Origin: JAICLK01 sp963742655 | GTDB taxonomy: Bacteria > Patescibacteriota > Saccharimonadia > Saccharimonadales > UBA4665 | Assembly: GCA_963742655.1 (NCBI GenBank) | Contig: CAVUMM010000005.1 | Location: forward strand, 248,001-312,000 | Reading direction: 5' to 3' | Length of the DNA stretch: 64,000 nt | Shown: positions 15,355 through 22,646 of the stretch, one piece after another | How positions within the stretch are numbered: the first letter of the stretch is position 1 | How the letters are laid out: each line of letters opens with the position of its first letter | Translations under genes and position numbers: made by a program | Notes under the pieces: generated by a model | Database searches by the model: none | What the model was told of the DNA's origin: nothing | What the model saw: only the letters and a program-made list of their open reading frames with translations

Positions 15355-16719
15355 TTACTTTTTACCAAGCCTCTTTTTGAGTGCCGCGTGCGCCGCCTCG
15401 GTCTCGTTATACTTGCGGCGCACCGTATCAGTCGATTCGTTATAAATATGCCCAGCCGCTGGCGTATATCCAGGCTTGTTCGTGATTATCACCGTTTCTT
15501 CGCCCTTGCCGAGCAGCAAAACCATGTCGTCAGGTTTCGCTAAATCAATTGCCTTCTGCACGGCAGCTTCGCGCTCATGAATTAGCAGTAAATTTTTATC
15601 CCTCACCTTGCCGGTTTTTTCCACGCCGTCAGCGATCAGTTCCATCAGCCGCGTACCGTCTTGATCCCGATCGTCTTCTTCCGTCAAAATCACGATGTCC
15701 GAATTGTTGCCGGCGATTTCGCCCTGGATCGGCGCCTTGATCTCATCACGCCGCCCCGGCGTGCCGAACACGCTGATGATTCTTCCCTTCACCGCCGGCC
15801 TGATAGCTGCGAACACCTTGTCAAACGCGTCCGGCGTGCAGGCGTAATCCACGATCACGCCGAAATCCTGACCTTCATCGATGCTATTCATCCGCCCGTT
15901 TACCATTTTCAAACTGGCAACGCTTTGTTCTATTTGCTCACGCTTGAGCCCGACAGACCGAGTAACACCGATCGCCGCCAAACAGTTGTACACATTGAAT
16001 TCACCTGGCAAGTTGCTGGTAATGTCGTAATTGTCATCGCCAATTTTTGCCTTGAAGCTGCTGCCAGACGGCGTAAGCTTGATATCGCTCGCCCGCAAAT
16101 CACCATTTTTGATGCCATAATTCACCGGATGCGCGATTGCCTCGGCAAAATAATGCCCGTTTTCATCATCAGCGTTAACAATTCCGGTTCGCAAGCCCTT
16201 GCGATTGCGGTTGCACTGCTTGAACAGCATCAGCTTTGCCGCGCGATACCGCTCGAACGTGCCATGATAATCCACATTGTCGTGGCTCAAGTTGGTATAC
16301 GCCACGATGGAATACGGCACGCCCCAAACCCGATGCTGCGCCAGCGCGTGGCTCGTCGTTTCCAGCACCAGCCATTCCACGCCGGCAGCTTTCATCCGCT
16401 TGGCAGCTTTGATAAGTTTCAGCGACCCGAGCGATGTCATGCGTGTCGGATTCGGTTGCGGGCCCGTGCCATCGCCATAATCAATCGCAATCGTCGTGAC
16501 CATCGCTACTTTGAAGCCGCTTTCGCGAAGCATGTGCGTAATCAGTGTACATGTCGTGGATTTGCCGGCAGTACCGGTAACACCAATCACTTTCAACCCA
16601 TGAGTCGGAAACCCGAACAGCACATTTTCGGCAATCGCCTCACCCAAATGACCGTACGGCTCAACCTTGGTAAACAAACTTTTCGGAATAACCTTTTTTA
16701 CGATTCGCCTTGGATTCAT
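15355..16719 (-). CDS. murE: MurE-like UDP-N-acetylmuramyl peptide ligase
   Basis: A 454-residue cytoplasmic ATP-dependent ligase that adds the third residue to the peptidoglycan stem peptide. The P-loop VTGTAGKSTT is at ~47-56, ETTSHALAQHRVWG matches the MurE ETSSH-type signature, and the C-terminal domain starts near VFGTPGRRD. The N-terminal uridine-binding domain is short for the family. Two departures are notable. VDYACTPDAFDKV has Cys where VDYAHTPD has His. At the usual amino-acid-selecting DNPR position the sequence is EEDDRDQDG, so diaminopimelate specificity cannot be assumed. It begins close to a -10-like TATACT and has no ribosome site. Confidence 0.88.
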   Translation of the reverse strand: MNPRRIVKKVIPKSLFTKVEPYGHLGEAIAENVLFGFPTHGLKVIGVTGTAGKSTTCTLITHMLRESGFKVAMVTTIAIDYGDGTGPQPNPTRMTSLGSLKLIKAAKRMKAAGVEWLVLETTSHALAQHRVWGVPYSIVAYTNLSHDNVDYHGTFERYRAAKLMLFKQCNRNRKGLRTGIVNADDENGHYFAEAIAHPVNYGIKNGDLRASDIKLTPSGSSFKAKIGDDNYDITSNLPGEFNVYNCLAAIGVTRSVGLKREQIEQSVASLKMVNGRMNSIDEGQDFGVIVDYACTPDAFDKVFAAIRPAVKGRIISVFGTPGRRDEIKAPIQGEIAGNNSDIVILTEEDDRDQDGTRLMELIADGVEKTGKVRDKNLLLIHEREAAVQKAIDLAKPDDMVLLLGKGEETVIITNKPGYTPAAGHIYNESTDTVRRKYNETEAAHAALKKRLGKK

Positions 16720-16735
16720 TCGAATATAAAGTATA

Positions 16736-16765
16736 CGGCCTCCGATGATAATTCACCAGAGGCCG
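16736..16765 (-). terminator. Hairpin between the 16793 gene and murE
   Basis: CGGCCTC and GAGGCCG arms with a 16-base loop. On the minus strand it follows the stop of the LysM-like gene and immediately precedes TATACTTT, so terminator and murE promoter seem to be joined. Confidence 0.55.
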
Positions 16766-16792
16766 CTGTTATCGAGCTACTTTTTGTGTCTT

Positions 16793-18262
16793 TTAAGTCT
16801 GAAGCTCTGTACCCGGACGCAGAGTTCTTGCTACTCGGGTTGCCGCCTCCCAAGTGAATCGGCCGAGATGACGAACCTGCATTAAGTGCCTCATGATTCT
16901 GGCGTCTTCTATTTGAATATCTGCGTTCGACGGATGCAAGTTACCGCGCTTCTCTAAAGCTTGTTCGGCTATACCCCATGGGGTGTCACCGCTATGCATT
17001 TGGACTTGACCGCCATGTTCACCGGCATGTGCGATACCTCGGGAAACGATATCACCTGATTTAGCAGCGCTTCGCCACTGACCGCCAAATTGCCTTAACG
17101 TGTCACTGTTCATTACGTGTCGGACCCCTTCGGCAACAGCACGTCCCGCACCAGGAGCGGTCCTAAGATGTATCCCCCTTGCAATGAGCGCACCATCAAC
17201 TAAGGCTATTCCAGCTACGGCCGCAGTAGTGCCTAACGCCAGTACTAGTTGGGCCCGACGTACGCGATCTCGTCTGCCTTGCTCTGTATGTGCTCGTTGA
17301 AATACCCCGTCATCCCAACTCTCGCCTGCCGGATGAGGTATCGGTGCAGCAGGCACGAGAGGAATTCCGCCAATGTCTGGGCGTCCGAGTGAACCATCTT
17401 CAGGCAGTTGATTCCATCGGAAAGTCCTTCCTTCTTGCGGTCGAGGTGCAGGTGCTCCGGTACGATCAGCCGAACCGGCATTTGGATAACTATGATTCGC
17501 CCAAATCACTCTTCCGTCATGTGGCAGAGATGTAGGTTCAGCTGAGGCAGGACGAACACCCGGGCGGCGTAACGCGACTGGTGCCGGCCCATACTCCTCG
17601 TGTGCGATAACCGTTGCATCTGGATCGGGTACTGCCGGATCTACGTCCGGTCGTACTTGAGCACCACCATCTTTATCTTTGTTAATTTTTTGAGCTTCGA
17701 TTTCCTTGGTGCTGGCATGCTTGCCGACATACTGCTTGCGATGCTTGCCCTTGCTGGGTGAGGCAGCAAACTCAGTCGGTAAACCTAAATCGGCACGGGC
17801 TTGCGTAACTTGTTCGTCAACTTGATGGCCAGCTTCTTTAAATCCTGCCCTGATTTCGTCCCAAGATCGAACATATCCCTCACCCCGATTGTTCTCAGTG
17901 TCTGCTTTGTGATACAAATCGCGGGTACTCGCTTCGGCGGCTTTAGTTTGTTCGCCAATAAAACTCCATGGCTGCGGCTCGGCTCCGAGTTGGCTGTCGG
18001 GAGTCAAACGTGCGAAATCATGCACAACCTCACGGCTCGGTTCGCCAGGCCCTTCGGCATGTTGACGCTCAGCGTCCGCGCGCCACATTTGGTCGAGTGC
18101 AACCCCGGCTGCTGCCTGTCGCGAAGGGTCGCCCGATGCGGCGTCGTGGATTGTATTACGAAGTTCCGTGGCTGCTATCGCAGGATCATGCGATGCATAC
18201 ATTTCACTGGGCGATTGCGCTGGAGCTGGTGGAAGAGCTGGTGGAAATTCTGTTGAAGTCAT
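16793..18262 (-). CDS. Single-pass membrane protein with LysM-like C-terminus
   Basis: A 489-residue protein of no recognised family. A long Pro/Ala/Glu-rich, probably disordered cytoplasmic part (~1-345) is followed by a transmembrane helix, AQLVLALGTTAAVAGIALV, and a short outside domain. That domain (QMHSGDTPWGIAEQALEKRG, ending LRPGTEL) resembles LysM, so peptidoglycan binding is plausible. The ATG at 18262 is used because the longer frame begins inside the -35 box of a good promoter. It is similar in plan, though not in sequence, to the divergent 19752 protein. Confidence 0.6.
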   Translation of the reverse strand: MTSTEFPPALPPAPAQSPSEMYASHDPAIAATELRNTIHDAASGDPSRQAAAGVALDQMWRADAERQHAEGPGEPSREVVHDFARLTPDSQLGAEPQPWSFIGEQTKAAEASTRDLYHKADTENNRGEGYVRSWDEIRAGFKEAGHQVDEQVTQARADLGLPTEFAASPSKGKHRKQYVGKHASTKEIEAQKINKDKDGGAQVRPDVDPAVPDPDATVIAHEEYGPAPVALRRPGVRPASAEPTSLPHDGRVIWANHSYPNAGSADRTGAPAPRPQEGRTFRWNQLPEDGSLGRPDIGGIPLVPAAPIPHPAGESWDDGVFQRAHTEQGRRDRVRRAQLVLALGTTAAVAGIALVDGALIARGIHLRTAPGAGRAVAEGVRHVMNSDTLRQFGGQWRSAAKSGDIVSRGIAHAGEHGGQVQMHSGDTPWGIAEQALEKRGNLHPSNADIQIEDARIMRHLMQVRHLGRFTWEAATRVARTLRPGTELQT

Positions 18263-18308
18263 AATATTTTTGCTTTTTTCGTTTGACGTTTTGGTTAACT
18301 TAGTTCCT

Positions 18309-18337
18309 ACTTTAGCACAAGCTGCATTTTTTGTCAA
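18309..18337 (-). promoter_or_regulatory. Promoter of the LysM-like gene
   Basis: Minus strand TTGACA, 17 bases, TAAAGT, placed 47 bases before the ATG at 18262. Confidence 0.65.
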
Positions 18338-18392
18338 TCATTTTTACACTCTTTTGCTTTTTCTGCAACTATCATTTACGAAATACAACTTG

Positions 18393-18484
18393 GGGTAGGG
18401 CTGCGGTAGTGATGATTTGGAAGAATGTTTGATCTCCAGGGGAGAACATCCTTCGCACATCACGTACCGCAGCCGGGCCTACCC
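18393..18484. terminator. 92-base hairpin between two minus-strand genes
   Basis: GGGTAGG and CCTACCC close a stem continued by GCTGCGGTA opposite TACCGCAGC and GTGATG opposite CATCAC; the tip carries CTCCAGGGGAG. It follows the stop of the G+C-rich 18532 gene. It may terminate transcription or stabilise the message; no T-run is seen. Confidence 0.55.
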
Positions 18485-18531
18485 TACAAACTACTTGCTG
18501 CCCGCCGCCCGGTGCCCGTGTGACCCGTTGA

Positions 18532-19335
18532 TCAGGTCCGGTATCCGAGCGCCTGCTTGGCCGAGTCCGACAGTCCGGCGACGATGGCGTCGGCGTGGGC
18601 ACGCCGGCCGGCACCCCGGAGGGCGTTGCCGACTTCTTCGAACAGCGCTGCCGACGCAGGCGTCGGGTATCCCTGTGCGACCCGCTCGAGTGTCGCGATG
18701 AGCCGGGCACGCTGGTCGTCGCCGATTCCGCCGCGGTGCAGGTAGCCGTGAAGGCTCGTCAGCTCGCCGAGGCTAGCTGCGTTTTCCTCCGCGGTCTCGA
18801 GCAGCGCGTGGACGTGCAGCGTTCCGTCTTCCCGGAGGTGGTTGTCCGCGTTGTCCGCACGTGCCGCTGCGAGCAGCTGCAGGTGCAGGATCAGTGCACG
18901 CGGGTTCCTGGCGGGATCCTGCTCCATGATCGGCCCGACCAGCGCGGTCATGGCCTGGAGCCAGGGCAGCGGTTCCATCCCGAACGTTCCCGCGAGCTCG
19001 CGCAGGTGGGTGTTCAGGACTTCCGGATCCGCCGTACCCGTGCCGCCACCGATCGCCGCCGGTCCTGCCGTGGTGCCCGTGACGAGCGCCAGGAAGTCCT
19101 CCGGTGAGGTGACGCCCGCGAAAGCAGCCGGATTGGCACGTGCGTGGCGCCGAGCACTCAGGATCAGTGCGTGCACCTGCTGACCGACGACCGCCTTGAC
19201 CTCGTCAAGAACGTGCGTGTCGTCGAACAACTCCTCGAGCTCGACCACGGCGCGGTCCTCGTGCCTCGCCAGTTCAGCGGCAGAATCGCCACGGAACTCG
19301 TCGCGGCGGCGGGCCCGCTCTTCACTTGTAGCCAT
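18532..19335 (-). CDS. Uncharacterised G+C-rich, helical protein
   Basis: A 267-residue protein, mostly helical, Ala/Leu/Arg/Glu rich, with no signal peptide, membrane span or motif that I recognise. GAGGAGGAC precedes the ATG. Its base use differs from both neighbours: 43 of 60 bases from 18541 are G or C, against 28 of 60 from 20041 in the next gene, and third codon positions are nearly all G or C. This suggests transfer from a high-G+C donor such as an actinobacterial host. Its leader contains the hairpin run at 19402-19574. An Actinobacteria search would settle the origin. Confidence 0.65.
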   Translation of the reverse strand: MATSEERARRRDEFRGDSAAELARHEDRAVVELEELFDDTHVLDEVKAVVGQQVHALILSARRHARANPAAFAGVTSPEDFLALVTGTTAGPAAIGGGTGTADPEVLNTHLRELAGTFGMEPLPWLQAMTALVGPIMEQDPARNPRALILHLQLLAAARADNADNHLREDGTLHVHALLETAEENAASLGELTSLHGYLHRGGIGDDQRARLIATLERVAQGYPTPASAALFEEVGNALRGAGRRAHADAIVAGLSDSAKQALGYRT

Positions 19336-19401
19336 TGATAGTCCTCCTCGAACCGTGGGTTGATGGCTGGTTGTGCGGTTTTAGCGCCCCCGCGCCCTTT
19401 A

Positions 19402-19574
19402 CCAATAAATAATCTGGTATCGGCAAATAAAGACTTGTTTAAATCTTCATGTGCCGATACCAATCTATTGGCAAAAGCGTAGTGTAGTTTGCTAGGTAAG
19501 CTATGCTGCGCGAAGCTTGAAGCCTCAAGCGCAACGTTTCACTAACATCAAGAAATATTGGCGTAACGTTGCGC
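19402..19574. other. Run of four intergenic hairpins
   Basis: Reading plus: CCAATA/TATTGG around GGTATCGGCA/TGCCGATACC (19402-19471); GCGTAG/CTGCGC (19477-19511); GCTTGA/TCAAGC (19515-19530); GCGCAACGTT/AACGTTGCGC (19529-19574). They occupy the gap between the divergent 18532 and 19752 genes. They could be a structured 5' leader or a small RNA. The remainder of 19575-19712 shows no gene. Confidence 0.5.
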
Positions 19575-19712
19575 TCTGGCGGAATCGCCAACGCAGTTTA
19601 TATACCGTAAGCAATAGTTGCTACTATCTTGTTAATGTACCTTCACACCTCAATGTGAGCGGATAGTATATTAGCATGAGATGTGCTTTTTGTCAATATT
19701 TACATAAGCATG

Positions 19713-19741
19713 TTGGGCTCTTGTAATTATTATGATATAAT
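19713..19741 (+). promoter_or_regulatory. Promoter of the 19752 gene
   Basis: TTGGGC, 17 bases, TATAAT, ending only 10 bases before the ATG, so the message would have almost no leader. Confidence 0.5.
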
Positions 19742-19751
19742 TATCAAAATT

Positions 19752-21101
19752 ATGAGTTCTCCTTCTCCGGAGCATTTGGCTCACCCAGGGAAGATACCAG
19801 AGTTCGACATCTCGTTTGCCGAACCTGATGCCATCGATCAGCTCCGGCACGATCAGCGCGAAGCCGTACATCAAGCCGGCGCTAATGCCATGCAGCAGTC
19901 AACGATCACTGAAATGCTTGCGCGCGGGCCCACTATCCACGAAGTTGCACGCGCCGAGGCTGCACGCCATTCTGTCGAAGAATACGTTGACGCCAACCTG
20001 CCGCCAGATTTGGTAACGGCTCATCCGGAACTACGAGACCGGCTTATCGGATTAATACTACCCTACTCCGTCCATCACATGAACGATAGGCAGTGGAAGT
20101 ACAGCACCAGGGGGCCGGATGGTCACCGTTTGCCATCCGGCAGAGACGAACTGCGCGAAAGGCTTGCCGACTTTAAGGATGAACATTTTTTGGCTCCATT
20201 GCCAAGCCGGTCGCTACCGCCTCACCTGCTAGCACTAGCTGCACTAAAAACGAATTCCGAACGCATGGGTGAGCGCATGAGAAATCACAGGGGTAGGACT
20301 GCCGCCATCATTGGCGGCGTCGTTTTGCTCGGAGTCGGACTCGCCCTCTGGAAATCAGGCGCATTGGATGGCATCGGGCATTTCTTTTCCGGTAGTCATG
20401 GGCCTGCTACTCATCCGACCGGTGGACCGAGATCCGGCGTTGGCGCCGCGCCGCCCAGAATGCATCCGCACGGCCCGAATAGGACCTCGCCCCCTCCGTC
20501 GCGACACAACCCGAACTTCCCGCCTGAAGGTATACGAGTCTTCGCCCCCGAACAAACGGCAAACGTTCAGCGAACTTGGGCTGGCGGCACGAACGCCAAC
20601 CACATTTTTCATATCATTCCAGATAAACATGGCAGCGGCGTAACCATCGAACTTCAGGATATTCAGCCAGGCGGAACGACATTGAATGGCCGCGCGGTTA
20701 ACCCGGAAGACGTTTACAACTTGCGCGCAAATACAATCGTTAATTTAAATGGGCATCAGGAAACGGTGTCCATACCCATGCCCCATGGCAGGGCACATCT
20801 GATCGGTAAAATTGCCGGTTTTATCAGACGGCGAGGCTTTGCAACGCTCGAAGCGGTACGCATGCATGGCCCCCGCAGAGAGGATGTATTTTCGACGGTC
20901 GTCGGAAATGGCCAACGAATCTCCGGTAAATTTGCCCACCATTACGCAACCATGGCGCAACACCTATTTCCTTCGGGCAAAAAGGCACATCCGCCACAGT
21001 ACATGTATGGGGGCAACCGCATCAATTACCCCGCTACATCCGATTACCTTGGCAACCCGGCAGAAATAATATCGTCAAGCCCGCATGAACTGCTGAAATA
21101 G
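19752..21101 (+). CDS. Single-pass membrane protein with a conserved-looking extracellular domain
   Basis: A 449-residue protein of unknown family. Residues ~1-180 are polar and likely cytoplasmic. A transmembrane helix, AAIIGGVVLLGVGLALW, follows at ~184-200, then a Pro/His-rich linker, then ~230 extracellular residues with beta-like stretches (VTIELQDIQPGGTTLNGRAV, TIVNLNGHQETVSIP). An internal start is chosen at 19752 because the -10 box lies just upstream. There is no LysM or enzyme motif. It faces the G+C-rich 18532 gene. Confidence 0.6.
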   Translation: MSSPSPEHLAHPGKIPEFDISFAEPDAIDQLRHDQREAVHQAGANAMQQSTITEMLARGPTIHEVARAEAARHSVEEYVDANLPPDLVTAHPELRDRLIGLILPYSVHHMNDRQWKYSTRGPDGHRLPSGRDELRERLADFKDEHFLAPLPSRSLPPHLLALAALKTNSERMGERMRNHRGRTAAIIGGVVLLGVGLALWKSGALDGIGHFFSGSHGPATHPTGGPRSGVGAAPPRMHPHGPNRTSPPPSRHNPNFPPEGIRVFAPEQTANVQRTWAGGTNANHIFHIIPDKHGSGVTIELQDIQPGGTTLNGRAVNPEDVYNLRANTIVNLNGHQETVSIPMPHGRAHLIGKIAGFIRRRGFATLEAVRMHGPRREDVFSTVVGNGQRISGKFAHHYATMAQHLFPSGKKAHPPQYMYGGNRINYPATSDYLGNPAEIISSSPHELLK

Positions 21102-21199
21102 CCTGGAAAAGCTGTACTTGCCTCAACCTGAAAACGTACGATTTAACGATGCGGAGTCCGTTGCTCTATCTGGTACGCTTCATGGTAGACTGGGCGTAT

Positions 21200-22270
21200 A
21201 TGACTGTCTTGGGCATTGAGACGAGCTGCGATGAGACAGCGGTGGGCATTGTTCAAGATGGCAAAAAATTACTTGGAAACGTGGTTGCCAGCAGCATGGA
21301 CATCCAAAACAAATACGGCGGCGTGGTGCCAGAGGTCGCCGCGCGAAGCCAGATTGAAGCGATTATCCCAACGATCGATGAAGCACTCTCGCAAGCCAAA
21401 TGCACTTGGGATGAAATCGATGCAATTGCCGTTACCTATGGTGCCGGACTTGGCGGGAGCTTGTTGATCGGTGTGCTTGCGGCGCGTACATTGGCGATTG
21501 CCATAAGCAAACCACTCTACGCCGTCAACCACGTAGAAGCACACTTGTACGTCAATTTTTTAACTGAGCAATCCCCTGCCCTGACTGCTAACTACCAGCT
21601 ACTAACTACTGCCCCAGAATTTCCAATTCTGGGGCTAATCGTCAGCGGCGGGCACAGCCAGCTCGTATTTTTCCGAAATCACTTTGACTACGACCTGCTC
21701 GGCCAGACGCAAGATGACGCGCTCGGCGAGGCTTTCGATAAGGTAGCCAAAATGATCGGCCTGCCCTACCCTGGCGGCGTGAGTGTAGATAAACTCGCCC
21801 CTGAAGGTAACCCTAAAGCTTTCAAGTTGCCGAAAGCACGGATGGAGCGCAAGTACGACTTCAGTTTCTCTGGGATTAAAACAGCCGTTCTGCGCGTCGC
21901 ACAGGCGCAAGTCGGTAAAGATTACACATTTCCGTCAATAAAGCTTCCTGGACTATTGAATGACGCCCAGAAAGCAGATATTGCGGCCAGCTTCCAGCGC
22001 GTGGCGTTTGAAACGATAGTCGACAAAGCCGCTCAGGCCTGCGAAGAATTTCAGCCAAAGAGCATTATCATCGGCGGCGGCGTGGCGGCAAGCCGGGCAC
22101 TCCGCAAAATGTTAGACGATCGGCTGCCCTTGCCTATCGAATATCCCGACCTGAAGCTCTGTACGGACAACGGGGCTATGATCGCCACGCTCGGCTGTTT
22201 TAAAGCGATGATGAAAAAGCCTCAGGCAGATCCCTATTCGTTGGAAATTGCCCCAAACCTCAGTATGTAA
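21200..22270 (+). CDS. tsaD: tRNA N6-adenosine threonylcarbamoyltransferase TsaD
   Basis: It transfers threonylcarbamoyl to A37 of ANN-decoding tRNAs, with TsaB/E/C partners. The 356-residue chain starts MTVLGIETSCDETAVGIV and keeps the metal-binding HVEAH (~114-118), VSGGHSQLV (~154), FSFSGIKTAVL and IIIGGGVAAS. Between NFLTEQ and PEFPILG there is an in-frame insert of ~14 residues (SPALTANYQLLTTA). Its DNA is a copy of the CTACTA-type repeat, followed by a perfect CCCCAGAATT/AATTCTGGGG hairpin. The insert falls on a surface loop, so the enzyme is probably active. Confidence 0.95.
   Translation: MTVLGIETSCDETAVGIVQDGKKLLGNVVASSMDIQNKYGGVVPEVAARSQIEAIIPTIDEALSQAKCTWDEIDAIAVTYGAGLGGSLLIGVLAARTLAIAISKPLYAVNHVEAHLYVNFLTEQSPALTANYQLLTTAPEFPILGLIVSGGHSQLVFFRNHFDYDLLGQTQDDALGEAFDKVAKMIGLPYPGGVSVDKLAPEGNPKAFKLPKARMERKYDFSFSGIKTAVLRVAQAQVGKDYTFPSIKLPGLLNDAQKADIAASFQRVAFETIVDKAAQACEEFQPKSIIIGGGVAASRALRKMLDDRLPLPIEYPDLKLCTDNGAMIATLGCFKAMMKKPQADPYSLEIAPNLSM
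21575..21615 (+). repeat. CTACTA-type short repeat inside tsaD
   Basis: CTGACTGCTAACTACCAGCT followed by ACTAACTACTGCC, matching the pattern at 45166-45199 and 56350-56381 (CTGACTACCAGCTACTATCT). Here it is translated, in frame. Confidence 0.7.
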
Positions 22271-22499
22271 ATGTTGTGAAAAAGAAATTTGCCTTAAGCA
22301 CATTTCTTGTTATGCTTATCTAGTCAAAAACAAAAATTGACAGACAAAACGTGGGAAAAATTCGGCAATTGGAATGTGGGTTTTCATACGAAAATTCGGT
22401 TTTGAGTTGCTAAATTTTTCATGTGAAGATTTGAATTTCTCTTCGTGTGGCAAAAAATCTCTCGGGGTGCTACTCTAATACTTAGACACTAAATCGTGA
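22271..22499. other. AT-rich intergenic region before valS leader
   Basis: No coding frame or RNA gene is recognisable. It is likely to hold the valS promoter; candidate boxes are too weak to name. A T-box specifier domain was looked for and not found. Confidence 0.4.
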
Positions 22500-22622
22500 G
22501 GGCTTTCTCACATGAGTGCAGTTTGTGCGCAAAGCCGAGCACCGGAATGCAGCCGTACTGTAACGTACGGCGGAATGAGGAGCGGAGGATTTGGGTGCAA
22601 AATGTGCCATGTGCGGAAGCCC
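22500..22622. repeat. Dispersed palindromic element, copy C, in the valS leader
   Basis: Arms GGGCTT and AAGCCC, then CACATGAGTGCA opposite TGTGCCATGTG; centre GCCGTACTGTAACGTACGGC. It ends 25 bases before the valS ATG, so it can sequester or expose the ribosome site if transcribed. Confidence 0.85.
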
Positions 22623-22646
22623 CCTCAGTAGAAAGGGAGGAAGGCA

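Noticed and set aside
19164..19463. 99-residue minus-strand frame over the start of the 18532 gene
   Set aside because: It overlaps the better frame with a strong ribosome site, and part of it is only the GGTATCGGCA hairpin; no recognisable protein.
22271..22646. T-box riboswitch before valS
   Set aside because: No antiterminator T-box sequence or specifier loop; the structure present is the dispersed palindrome.
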